From NCBI RefSeq assembly GCF_900105395.1, contig NZ_LT629775.1, forward strand, positions 9,141,501-9,205,500: a stretch of DNA of 64,000 nucleotides. Direction: 5' to 3'. The stretch comes from Streptomyces sp. TLI_053 (GTDB taxonomy: Bacteria; Actinomycetota; Actinomycetes; Streptomycetales; Streptomycetaceae). A program made the translations under genes and the position numbers. Under the pieces are notes generated by a model. The model did not search any database and was not told the DNA's origin. It worked only from the letters and a program-made list of their open reading frames with translations. This document shows positions 32,651-40,921 of the stretch, piece after piece. Within the stretch, counting starts at the first letter, position 1. Each line of letters begins with the position of its first letter.

Positions 32651-34126
32651 CTACCGGCCGTCCCGCGCGCCGGGCACGGCCCGGGGGAGCGCGCGGGGGA
32701 ACGCGCGGGGAAGGGTGAAACCGACCTCCGCGCCGCCCTCCGGTCCGGTGCCGGCGAACACGGTGCCGCCGTCGGCGGTGACGAGGTCGTGGACGATGGC
32801 CAGCCCCAGCCCGGAGCCCGGCGTCGACTGGGTGCCCGACCCCCGGTAGAAGCGGTCGAAGACGGCGTCCCGCTCCTCGGGCCCGATCCCCGGCCCGAGG
32901 TCGCGCACCACCAGCCGCATGCACGGCACCCCGCCGGCACCGCCCGCACCGGCACCGCCCCCAGCGGCGCCGTCCCTGCCGGTACCGCCCCCGCCGTCGT
33001 TCCGGCCCGCACCGGCCGGTGCCGTCCCGACCAGCACCGTGACCGGAGTGTCCCCGGGGCTGAACTTGACCGCGTTGGCCAGCAGGTTGTCGATGCAGCG
33101 GTGCAGCGCGCGCGGCCGGGCGAGCACGACCGCGGCCGGGTCCCGGTCCGGCCCGGTGCCCGCCGTGCCCACGGTGATGACACGCCCGGTGCGCCGCCGG
33201 AACCGGTCCGCGCAGTCCTCGGCCGCCGCCGCCAGGTCCAGCGGCTCCGGGTCCTCGTCGGCCTGCCGGTCGACGGACAGCTCGACCAGCTCGCGCACCA
33301 GCTCGTCGAGCGCGACGCTCTCCGCGACCAGGGTGGCGAGGATCTTCTCCTCGTCCTCGGGCGCCAGCCGGCCCCGGGCCCGCTGCAACAGCTCCGCGCT
33401 CCCGCGCACCGAGGTGAGCGGGGTGCGCAGCTCGTGGCTGGCGTTCTGCACCAGCCGCTGCTGCGCCTCCCGGGAGCGGCGCAGCGCGTCGAGCATCACC
33501 TCGAAGGCGAGGGTCAGCCGACCCACCTCGTCTCGCCCCGCGGCCGGGAGCGCGGTGCCGAGGTCCTGGGTCGAACTGATCCGCTCGGCGGCGCGGGCCA
33601 GCCGACGCATCGGACGGAGGATCCGGCCGATCAGCAGCCAGCTGAGCGCGGCGCAGGCGGCGGCCGAACCCGCCGTCGTCCAGCCGATCCGCCCGAGGAA
33701 CTCCCGGTCCACCCGCTCGGCGTCCGCGTAGTCCTGACTGACGACCAGGGCGCCGTGGCCCTCGCCGCGTCCCAGGACCAGCACCCCGAAGGTGCGGTCG
33801 CCGACCGTGCTCTCGGCCAGCAGCCGGCCCTCGCCGGAGCGGGCCACCGCGAGCGCGCCCGGGGGGACCGGCAGGGTGGTGCGGCCGGGGGAGAGCGGCC
33901 GCACCGTGCCGTCCGCGAGGAGCAGCTGCTCGGCGGTGTCGGGCCGCTCGGCGGGGACCCGCCCGGCGTCGAGGACGGCGGCGACGGCTTCCGCCCGGTC
34001 GACCAGCGCCCGGTCGAACTGGTCGGCGACCGTCGCGGTGACCCCGCGGTAGGAGCTGACCACGGAGACGATCACGGCCAGCAGGGTGGCGGCCACCACC
34101 ACGAGGGTGATCCTGGTGCGCAGCAC
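32651..34126 (-). CDS. Sensor histidine kinase
   Basis: 491 aa. The GTG at 34126 shares one base with the response regulator's stop (TAGTG), so the two are coupled. Two membrane helices (about 6-25 and 155-175) bracket an extracellular sensor of about 130 aa. A HAMP domain, H box SHELRTPLTSVRG, N box NLLANAVKFSPGD, G1 DLGPGIGPEE and G2 GSGLGLAIV follow. A Gly-rich insert of about 30 aa interrupts the ATPase domain between the N and G1 boxes, which is unusual but probably a surface loop. It is the partner of the OmpR-type regulator. Confidence 0.95.
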   Translation of the reverse strand: MLRTRITLVVVAATLLAVIVSVVSSYRGVTATVADQFDRALVDRAEAVAAVLDAGRVPAERPDTAEQLLLADGTVRPLSPGRTTLPVPPGALAVARSGEGRLLAESTVGDRTFGVLVLGRGEGHGALVVSQDYADAERVDREFLGRIGWTTAGSAAACAALSWLLIGRILRPMRRLARAAERISSTQDLGTALPAAGRDEVGRLTLAFEVMLDALRRSREAQQRLVQNASHELRTPLTSVRGSAELLQRARGRLAPEDEEKILATLVAESVALDELVRELVELSVDRQADEDPEPLDLAAAAEDCADRFRRRTGRVITVGTAGTGPDRDPAAVVLARPRALHRCIDNLLANAVKFSPGDTPVTVLVGTAPAGAGRNDGGGGTGRDGAAGGGAGAGGAGGVPCMRLVVRDLGPGIGPEERDAVFDRFYRGSGTQSTPGSGLGLAIVHDLVTADGGTVFAGTGPEGGAEVGFTLPRAFPRALPRAVPGARDGR

Positions 34127-34827
34127 TACGCGGCCCGCACGAGGTAGCCGACGTTGCGGACGGTGTGGATCAGCCGGGGTTCGCCGCCCTCCTCGCTCTT
34201 GCGGCGCAGATAGCCGATGTAGACGTCGAGCGAGCGCGAGTCGGTGTCGAAGTCGTAGCCCCAGATCCGCTCGTAGATCTGCGGGCGGGTGAGCACCGCG
34301 CCCTGGTTGCGCAGCAGCAGTTCCAGCAGGTCGAACTCGGTCTTGGTGAGGTCGAGGAGCCGGCCGCCGCGGTGGGCACGGCGCGCGGCGGTGTCCACCG
34401 CGAGGTCCTGGCAGGCCAGCACCCCCGGATCGGCGGCCGGGGCGGAGCGCCGGAGCAGGGCGCGTATCCGGGCCAGCAGTTCCTCGGTGGCGAAGGGCTT
34501 GGCCAGGTAGTCGTCCGCCCCGGCGTCCAGCCCGGCGACCCGGTCGCCGAGCTGGTGCCGGGCGGTGAGCACCAGGACCGGCAGCCGGTCGCCGCGGCGG
34601 CGCAGCATCCGGCACAGGGCCAGCCCGTCCAGCCGGGGCATCACCACGTCCACCACGGCGAGGTCGGGGCGGTGTCGCTCCAGCAGCTCCAGGGCGTCCT
34701 GCCCGTCGGTGGCGGTGAGGACCGAGTAGCCCTCGAAACGCAGCAACTGGTCGAGGGTGGTGCGGACACCGGGGTCGTCCTCGACGACGAGCACGGTGCG
34801 GCCGTGGGTGGCGGTGGCATCTGTCAT
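34126..34827 (-). CDS. OmpR-family response regulator
   Basis: 233 aa. The receiver domain has acidic E16-D17-D18, phospho-acceptor D60 (VVDVVMPRLDG), T88 and K110. The C-terminal winged helix contains LTKTEFDLLELLLRNQGAVLTRPQIYERIWG and SLDVYIGYLRRK. It resembles MprA/PrrA-type regulators. It is immediately upstream of its kinase, and 60 nt downstream of the secreted hydrolase gene in the same direction, so that gene may belong to the operon or regulon. Confidence 0.96.
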   Translation of the reverse strand: MTDATATHGRTVLVVEDDPGVRTTLDQLLRFEGYSVLTATDGQDALELLERHRPDLAVVDVVMPRLDGLALCRMLRRRGDRLPVLVLTARHQLGDRVAGLDAGADDYLAKPFATEELLARIRALLRRSAPAADPGVLACQDLAVDTAARRAHRGGRLLDLTKTEFDLLELLLRNQGAVLTRPQIYERIWGYDFDTDSRSLDVYIGYLRRKSEEGGEPRLIHTVRNVGYLVRAA

Positions 34828-34887
34828 GGCGTCATTCTCGCTGGTCGTGGCGGATGGTGGGGGTGCGGACGGACGCCCCGTCCGGTG

Positions 34888-36420
34888 TCAGCGGCGCACC
34901 GGGGAGACGGTGATCGGCGGTACGGCGGCCGTGCACGAGGTGTCGCCCGGCTGCCCGGTGCGGACGAAGGAGTCGACGATCCCCAGCGTGCAGTGCGTGG
35001 ACTCCAGCTCCGCCACGTGTCCGGCGTTGGGCACCGTGACGACGGTCGAGCGCCGGAACTGGGCCGCCGACTCACGGGTGGCGCTCTCCGGGGTGTTGGA
35101 GTCGAGGTCGCCGGCGAACAGCAGCACCGGCACGTCCGGCTGCGCGGCGTCCACCGGCTGGGGGCGGGCGGTGCCGGTGCGCGGCCATCGGATGCAGGCG
35201 TCGGCGCCGTCGGTCTGCCCCTCGGTGAAGCCCTTGACGCTGAACGCCCCGAACCGGCCCGGGTCGGCCGCCGACAGCGCCGCCCGGTACTCGCGCCGGC
35301 GCTCCGGCAGCGAGGAGTCCACGGACCAGGCCCGCGGGTAGTCGTTGCAGACCACGGCCAGGAAGGACGCCTGGTCCTCCCGGGTCGCGAGCCGGTAGTC
35401 GGCGTCGACCAGGGACCGCAGCGCGCGGTCGTCGCCGCGGGCCGCATCGTGCAGCGCGGCCGGCAGCCCGCCGAGCAGCGAGGGCTCGGCCGGGCTCTCC
35501 CCGGCGCCGCGGCTGGCCGCCTCGTACAGCAGATTGGCGAGCTTGTCCTCGGTGAAGCGCAGCGTGCGGGTCGCACCGGCGGCCTCGACCCGCAGCGTGA
35601 GGGGCCGCTCGCGCAGCCTCCCGGCCACGGTGCGGAGGTCCTCGACGGCGGTGTCCCCGTCGCAGGCGCCGCTGCGCTCGCAGACCCGCTTCAGGGCCAG
35701 CGACACCGCGTCGGCGCTGGGGCGGGCCAGCGGGTCGACACCGAGCGGGTAGGCCCCGGACAGCACCATCGCGTCGACCCGCCCGGGGTGGCGGCTCGCG
35801 TACACCGGCATCAGATAGGTGCCGTAGGAGAGCCCGTAGGGGATCAGCGACTCGGCGCCGATCCGGGCCCGCACCGCGTCGATGTCGTCGGCGGTCGCGG
35901 CACTGGTGTAGCCCTCGGCGCGGGCACCCAGCGCGGCCGCGCAGCGGGCGACGGCGTCGCGCTGGCCGGCACGGTCCGCGAAGCGGTACTCGGCGTCGGT
36001 GACCCCGCACGGGATCCGCCCGGAGCGCCCGGTGCCGCGCGGGTCGACCAGCAGCACGTCGTGGCTGCCGAGCACCCCGTCGAGCCCGGCGGCGAACGCC
36101 CCGGCCCGGTCGATCGCGGTCTCCCCGGGTCCGCCGGGGTTGACCGCGACCGTCCCCAGGGCCGGGCCGGCGTCCCGGTGCCGGAGCACCGCGTACGCGA
36201 CGGAGACCCTGCCCAGCCACGGCTTGCCGCTCACCACCGGCCGGTCGACGGTGCCGCAGTCCACCCGGATGCCCTCCACCGAGGGGCACCGGGCGGCGTT
36301 GCCCGGCCGTGCCCCCTGCGGCGACGCGACGGCCGCCCCGGCGGGCAGCACCGTCATCAGCACCGCCGCCGCCCCCGCGACCGCCCCGGCCCGCCGCAGG
36401 ATGCCCGTGTTCCTCGTCAT
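34888..36420 (-). CDS. Secreted tripeptidyl-aminopeptidase-like alpha/beta hydrolase
   Basis: 510 aa. The start MTRNTGILRR has GGAAGGG upstream and opens a signal peptide ending at AAVAS. It has the TAP/SlpD family layout: NPGGPGETAIDRAG (oxyanion loop), DPRGTGRSG, nucleophile Ser in GLSYGTYL, and the C-terminal TAP domain with Asp in LLFAGDLDSNTP and His in VPNAGHVAELES. Six or more Cys are consistent with an extracellular enzyme. It should release peptides from the N-terminus of proteins. Confidence 0.93.
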   Translation of the reverse strand: MTRNTGILRRAGAVAGAAAVLMTVLPAGAAVASPQGARPGNAARCPSVEGIRVDCGTVDRPVVSGKPWLGRVSVAYAVLRHRDAGPALGTVAVNPGGPGETAIDRAGAFAAGLDGVLGSHDVLLVDPRGTGRSGRIPCGVTDAEYRFADRAGQRDAVARCAAALGARAEGYTSAATADDIDAVRARIGAESLIPYGLSYGTYLMPVYASRHPGRVDAMVLSGAYPLGVDPLARPSADAVSLALKRVCERSGACDGDTAVEDLRTVAGRLRERPLTLRVEAAGATRTLRFTEDKLANLLYEAASRGAGESPAEPSLLGGLPAALHDAARGDDRALRSLVDADYRLATREDQASFLAVVCNDYPRAWSVDSSLPERRREYRAALSAADPGRFGAFSVKGFTEGQTDGADACIRWPRTGTARPQPVDAAQPDVPVLLFAGDLDSNTPESATRESAAQFRRSTVVTVPNAGHVAELESTHCTLGIVDSFVRTGQPGDTSCTAAVPPITVSPVRR

Positions 36421-36451
36421 GGTGGTGTCCCTTCCGTCCTGTCGTCCCCGG

Positions 36452-36500
36452 GTGCTTCCGGTGCTTCCCGGTGCTTCCCGGTGCTTCCCGGTGCTTCCCG
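36452..36500. repeat. Tandem 10-bp repeats in the leader of the hydrolase gene
   Basis: GTGCTTCCCG occurs four times perfectly (36461-36500) after a 9-bp variant (36452-36460). It lies 32-80 nt upstream of the ATG at 36420, in the promoter or leader of that gene. Copy number is expected to vary between strains. Confidence 0.9.
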
Positions 36501-36515
36501 GTGGTGAGGACGACA

Positions 36516-36544
36516 CTGCCGGGCCCCGGTCAGGGGCCCGGCAG
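36516..36544 (-). terminator. Terminator of the protease gene
   Basis: A 12-bp perfect stem (CTGCCGGGCCCC and its complement) with a 5-nt loop lies 44 nt after the protease stop codon. Confidence 0.85.
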
Positions 36545-36587
36545 AGCGACGGCAAGGACGTGTAAGAAAACGCGGGGCCGGTCGTGC

Positions 36588-38153
36588 CTAGGGGTGGCGA
36601 GGTCCTCCGGTGGCACCGGTGAGCGCACAGCCCGGGCGGGTCAGGTCCAGTCGCGAGCCCGTGGTGAGGCAGCCGGCGATCCGGTCGACCTGCTGGCCGT
36701 AGCTGCGGCCCTGCACCGCGGTCACCGATCCGTCCCGGCCGACCTCACAGGGGTTGTTGTTGGTGCACTGCTCGCCGTCGCGGTTGTGGGTGTTGTTGAT
36801 GCCCACGACGGTCTCCCCGTCGGACGCCAGCAGCGCGCTGCCGGAGTGGCCGGGCCCGCTGGTGCAGCCGGCGTAGCGCACCGAGCGGTCCTGCTGGTAG
36901 CCGTCCTCCCGCAGGTGCGGCACCACGGCGTCCACCGTGCACGACGGACGGTTGAAGTTGTAGGCCATGGTCAGCCGGTCACCCTTGCGCATCGGGGTGG
37001 TGGACAACCGGAAGACCTTCGCGCCCTCCGCCGCCAGCTGTGCGTACGTCTTGTCCAGCCGGTACAGCGCGATGTCGGTGCCCGACATCGTCGCGTACAC
37101 CAGCCGGGTCGCGCGGGCGCTGGTCCGGGTGTAGCCGGCCGAGTCGGTGATGGTGACCGGGTCCTTCAGATCGGCGGGCCGGTCCACCAGGGCCGTGCCC
37201 GGTGCGGGCCGACCGCTCGGCACGCAGTGGCCGTTGGTCAGCACCAGTGCCGGGTCCTTGGGGCGCGCGGTGGGCGGCCGCACCACGGACCCCACGCAGT
37301 TGCCCACCTTGGCCGCGCCCTCGACGTTCGGGATCGGGTCGAACGGCGGCACATCGGTTCCGTTCACGATGCCGTTGATCCAGGGGGTGTTCTTCGCGAC
37401 ATCGGAGTACACACCGGGGAAGTCGGAGTCCTTGCTGCTGCCACCGACGACCGTTCCGGCCAGCACCCACTCGTTGCCCTCGCGAACCAGGGCGGGCCCT
37501 CCGGAGTCCGTCGTCCCCGGCCCGGCGGCAGGATCGACACGGCCGATGCACAAGGGCGGAATGCCCTCGACCTCGTCCAAGCACTTCTGGAGCTGCGTGA
37601 CCTCGGTGTCGACCTCGCGCAGTTTGTTGGAGAAGCACGTGGTGTCGGCGAAGTCGTCGCAGCCCGTCGAGGACGGGCCCCAGCCGAGGAGGCGGGCGGG
37701 CGTCCCCGCGGCGGGCGTGGTCCCGGCCAGCCGTACGGGCTCGGCCCGCACCGGGGTGCGCAGGTGCAGCAACGCGATGTCCTCGCCCGGGGGGTCGTAC
37801 TTGGCGATGCGCCGGTAGAACCGGTCGACCTCGGCGACCTCGCCGCCGGTGGTCACGTCCAGCGACCCGACGCGGACCTTCCAGTCACGGGGAACGCCCG
37901 CCTTCGAGCCGGTCGGGGTGCTGGCGCAGTGCCCCGCGGTCATCACCCAATCGGGAGCGACGAGCACGCCCCCGCACCGGTGGCCGTCCGCGCGGGGAGC
38001 GTCGTACTGGACCGAGACCATGAACGAGTACGGTTCGGTGGACTCGCTACCCCCGACGACGGCCTGTGCCGGTAAGGCGGTGGCCAGGCTGGTGATCGCC
38101 GCTGCCGCCGTCGTCAGGACGGCGGCCGTCCTCCGGCCCATCCATGTGCGCAT
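36588..38153 (-). CDS. Secreted serine protease with two chymotrypsin-fold domains
   Basis: 521 aa from MRTWMGRRTA (GGGAG upstream). The signal peptide ends at residue 31 and the mature chain begins VVGG with no propeptide. Domain 1 has His75 (TAGHC), Asp125 (EDIALLHL) and Ser217 (TTDSGGP): a trypsin-like triad. Domain 2 has His309 (LTNGHC), Asp360 (GTDIALYRL) and Ser437 (GPGHSGSAL), in the manner of V8-like proteases. Both triads look complete. There are multiple Cys. It is likely an extracellular protease with two active sites or one regulatory module. Confidence 0.92.
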   Translation of the reverse strand: MRTWMGRRTAAVLTTAAAAITSLATALPAQAVVGGSESTEPYSFMVSVQYDAPRADGHRCGGVLVAPDWVMTAGHCASTPTGSKAGVPRDWKVRVGSLDVTTGGEVAEVDRFYRRIAKYDPPGEDIALLHLRTPVRAEPVRLAGTTPAAGTPARLLGWGPSSTGCDDFADTTCFSNKLREVDTEVTQLQKCLDEVEGIPPLCIGRVDPAAGPGTTDSGGPALVREGNEWVLAGTVVGGSSKDSDFPGVYSDVAKNTPWINGIVNGTDVPPFDPIPNVEGAAKVGNCVGSVVRPPTARPKDPALVLTNGHCVPSGRPAPGTALVDRPADLKDPVTITDSAGYTRTSARATRLVYATMSGTDIALYRLDKTYAQLAAEGAKVFRLSTTPMRKGDRLTMAYNFNRPSCTVDAVVPHLREDGYQQDRSVRYAGCTSGPGHSGSALLASDGETVVGINNTHNRDGEQCTNNNPCEVGRDGSVTAVQGRSYGQQVDRIAGCLTTGSRLDLTRPGCALTGATGGPRHP

Positions 38154-38509
38154 GTGTGACTCCCGTTCGTCCGCCGCCGGCCACGAGGCCGGGCGGGTGT
38201 GTACGGAGGAACAGCATCCGGCTGTTCCGCATGGCCACGATCTTGGACGCGGGGGGCTTCCGGCAGGCTTCACCCGTGCTTCAGGCACCGCACGGCAACC
38301 GCTCGAACGTGTTTCAGCAACGTGCTTCGGCAACGTGTTTCAGCGAGGACCGGCCCGGGCCTCGGCGAGGCGGCGGACGGCCCCGCCGGCCGGCTCGACC
38401 GGGCGGCGGGCGGCCTCACCGCGGTCCTCGCACCGCTGCGTTCCCGGCGCGGTCGTGCGCGCTCCCCGGGCGCACGAGGTCCCGGGGAGCGGCGGTGCCG
38501 AGGGAGCGG
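38154..38509. other. 356-bp intergenic region upstream of the protease gene
   Basis: Contains the protease promoter and leader and three 13-bp repeats at 38306-38344. No reading frame here has credible composition. The stretch 38219-38345 is less GC-rich than the flanks, which suits a regulatory region. Confidence 0.5.
38306..38344. repeat. Three tandem 13-bp repeats, iteron-like
   Basis: AACGTGTTTCAGC, AACGTGCTTCGGC, AACGTGTTTCAGC lie head to tail about 150-190 nt upstream of the protease ATG. They could be binding sites for a regulator. Confidence 0.8.
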
Positions 38510-39223
38510 TCAGCGGCAGGGGAGGAGGGCGAAGGTGTAGCCCCGGGACTTGAGGGTGCGCAGGATGGCGGGCAGCGCGGCCACGGTCTGGCTGCGGTCG
38601 CCGCCCCCGTCGTGCATCAGGACGACGGCGCCGGGAGTGACCCGGTCCAGCACCCGGCGCTCGATCGCGGCGCGCCCCGGCCGGGCCCAGTCCTGCGGGT
38701 CGACGCTCCACAGCTGGACGGTCTTGCCGAGCCGCGCCGCGCCGGAGCGCACGGCGGTGTTGACCGCGCCGTACGGGGGGCGCAGGCAGCTCGGCGTGGT
38801 CCCGGTCCGGGCGCGGATGCGTGCGTCGGTGGACGTCACCTGGGAGTCGAAGGCGGACTTGGAGAGGGAGCGCAGGTCGGGGTGGGACCAGCTGTGGTTC
38901 TGCACGCTGTGGCCCTGGTTGTGCACCCGGCTGGTGACCTCGGGGTACGCGGCGACGTTCTGGCCGATCTCGAAGAACGTGGCCCGGGCCCCGTACTGGG
39001 CCAGCAGCGCCAGGACCTGAGGGGTGTACCGGGGGCTCGGTCCGTCGTCGAAGGTCAGGTAGACGACCTTGGCCGGTGCCGCCTGGGCGGGGGCGGCGGG
39101 CAGGGCGACCACGGCGGTGGCGGCGGCCAGCAGGGTGCCGACGGCGAGGCGGGCGGCGCGGCGGCCCCGGGGCCGGTGCGGGGCCCGGGGCGAGGTCAGT
39201 GAGGTCACTCGGGTCGTGGTCAC
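38510..39223 (-). CDS. Secreted polysaccharide deacetylase (NodB/CE4)
   Basis: 237 aa from GTG 39223 with GGGAG upstream. The signal peptide carries R-P-R-G-R-R before the hydrophobic stretch and ends at AQA. All five CE4 motifs are present: TFDDGPS, HSWSHPDL (H-x3-H metal site), RPPYG, DPQDWARPG and LMHDGGG. It removes N-acetyl groups from chitin or peptidoglycan outside the cell. It stands alone in its unit. Confidence 0.95.
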   Translation of the reverse strand: MTTTRVTSLTSPRAPHRPRGRRAARLAVGTLLAAATAVVALPAAPAQAAPAKVVYLTFDDGPSPRYTPQVLALLAQYGARATFFEIGQNVAAYPEVTSRVHNQGHSVQNHSWSHPDLRSLSKSAFDSQVTSTDARIRARTGTTPSCLRPPYGAVNTAVRSGAARLGKTVQLWSVDPQDWARPGRAAIERRVLDRVTPGAVVLMHDGGGDRSQTVAALPAILRTLKSRGYTFALLPCR

Positions 39224-39450
39224 GGGTGCTCCCAACGGCCGCGGAACCGGAACGAACCCGGTGCCCGCCCCCCTCCCCGGCCCTCCGTCCAATGTAGCGG
39301 CCCGTACCCGCACCGTCCCGGGGCCGGACGGCGCGGGGGCGTTCTTCGGCCAGACCCGGCGTCGGCCCGGGTCGGCGGAGGCGCGCCGCCGCATTGGACG
39401 GGCGGTCGGACGGCAACCGGCCCGGCGCCGCCCGGATGCTCCTGCAGACG

Positions 39451-40362
39451 TCAGTCGACGCGTCGACCGAGCGCCGCGACCAGGGCGCCGACCAGCGTGT
39501 CGACCATCGCCCCGTCCGGGTCGCGGTCCGGGTTGACCTCGGTCACCACCAGCCCCGCCATCGGTGGCGCCGCGCAGAACTCGGCCAGGCAGTCGAAGGC
39601 CACGCCGATCGGCAGCCCCTCGTTGAAGTGCGGGAAGTTCGCCAGCGGGAGGTCCACCGAGTCGATCACGTCCACGTCGAAGTGCAGCACGAACCGCTCG
39701 TGGTCGGCGGCGAGCGCCCGCCAGGCGGCCCGCGCCTCGACGACCGGGTCCACCCGGGGGGCGGTGAGCTCCGTGCACGGCAGGGCACGCAGCCGGTAGC
39801 GGCCCAGCCGCTCCCGCCCCGCCGCGCCGAGTTCCACCGGGTCGTAGCCGAACGCCACGATCCCCTCGGGGCCCAGCAGCGGGATGCGCGGACCGGCCTC
39901 CCGCAGCTCCGGCGCGCCCTCGCCGAGCAGGTGCGACAGCACCATGGTGTCCAGGATCCCGGAGCGGCTGGTGTCCGGCACCGACAGGTCGAGGTCCCCG
40001 TCGAAGTACAGCAGGCCGGTGCCGGGCCGGCGGGCCACGTACGCGGCGAGCACGCCCAGCGTGATCGTGCAGTCCCCGCCCACGACCAGGGGCACCGCGC
40101 CGTCGTCGAGGATGCCGCCGACGGCCTTGGCCACCGCGCGCACCACCTCGACCACCAGCGGCAGGTTCTGCCGGTCCCGGTGGTCGGGGTCGGTCCGGAA
40201 CGGCACCACCGGCAGGTCCCCGCGGTCGGTCACCGCCACTCCGGCCGTCCGCAGCCGTTCCACCAGGCCGGCGGAGCGCAGGGCCGCCGGGGCCTTCTCC
40301 TGGCCGGGGCCGTGCGTGCCCGCGCAGGACGGGACTCCCAGCAGTGCGAACTCCTCGGCCAC
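39451..40362 (-). CDS. Arginase/agmatinase-fold protein with altered metal ligands
   Basis: 303 aa. GTG 40362 with AGGGAG 5 nt upstream is a much better start than the ATG 60 codons earlier. The ureohydrolase fold is plain (LLGVPS, PLVVGGDCTITLG, LLYFDGDLDL, LHFDVDVIDSVDLP, TEVNP). However, the metal ligands differ: the His of GGDHS is Cys98, and the His of D-A-H-x-D is Asp123, while D121, D125, D229 and D231 remain. Arginases need both His for the Mn pair. It may bind another metal, act on a non-guanidine substrate, or be non-enzymatic. Confidence 0.85.
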   Translation of the reverse strand: MAEEFALLGVPSCAGTHGPGQEKAPAALRSAGLVERLRTAGVAVTDRGDLPVVPFRTDPDHRDRQNLPLVVEVVRAVAKAVGGILDDGAVPLVVGGDCTITLGVLAAYVARRPGTGLLYFDGDLDLSVPDTSRSGILDTMVLSHLLGEGAPELREAGPRIPLLGPEGIVAFGYDPVELGAAGRERLGRYRLRALPCTELTAPRVDPVVEARAAWRALAADHERFVLHFDVDVIDSVDLPLANFPHFNEGLPIGVAFDCLAEFCAAPPMAGLVVTEVNPDRDPDGAMVDTLVGALVAALGRRVD

Positions 40363-40627
40363 GGTCGCTCCCTGTCCGTTCGTCGTCCGTTCGTCCCGGT
40401 CCTGTTTCCGGCCCTGTTCCGGGCGCTGTTCCCGGCTCCGCCCGGCGGCCCCGTCCTCGTCCGGGGCCGCGTCCGCACCGGGACCGGGGCGGACGGCGGC
40501 AGCGGGCCGAGCGTAGTCGGCGGACGGCGCCGGAGGCGCGTTCATCCCGGGGTGTCGGTCCTGCCGGTCGTCGGGGCAGCGGCGGGCCCGGTGCCCGCCG
40601 GTGCCCGGGAGTACCCCGGCACGGTGG

Positions 40628-40921
40628 TCAGCGGGTGAAGCCGGTGACCACCTCGGCGAACTCGACCACCGGTTCCTCCGCCAGCAGCAGCGGGAACCGG
40701 TCGAGCAGCCCGGCCACGTACGGCGCCGCGAAATGCGCGTCCCGGGCAGGGCCGTCCGCGTACCGCTCCACCACCAGGAACCGCCCGCCGTCCTGGCGGG
40801 CCACCGAGTACGCCAGCGCGCCCGGTTCGCCGGCCGTGCGCCCGGCCACGTCGCGCAGCGCGGCGTCCAGTTCGTCCACGTGCTCCGGCCTGGCCCGCAG
40901 GATCGCCAGCACCATGGTCAT
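40628..40921 (-). CDS. Antibiotic-biosynthesis-monooxygenase (ABM) domain protein
   Basis: 97 aa dimeric alpha/beta-barrel protein: MTMVLAILRARPEHVDELDAALRD, EPGALAYSVARQDGGRFLVVERYAD, DAHFAAPYVAGLLDRFPLLL. This is the YgiN/ABM pattern; members are quinol monooxygenases or small-molecule oxygenases. Its ATG overlaps the stop of the AraC gene by 4 nt (ATGA), so the regulator and the monooxygenase form one operon. Confidence 0.9.
   Translation of the reverse strand: MTMVLAILRARPEHVDELDAALRDVAGRTAGEPGALAYSVARQDGGRFLVVERYADGPARDAHFAAPYVAGLLDRFPLLLAEEPVVEFAEVVTGFTR

Noticed and set aside
28629..32924. Long open frame on the minus strand (1431 codons)
   Set aside because: Antisense to the PucR end, the NTPase-like gene and the binding-protein gene, which show clear domains. 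No credible protein pattern.
36452..36500. Possible CRISPR-like array
   Set aside because: Repeats are 10 bp and contiguous without spacers, and no cas genes exist in the window. Other tandem repeats here (31011, 38306, 45223, 58177) fail for the same reason.
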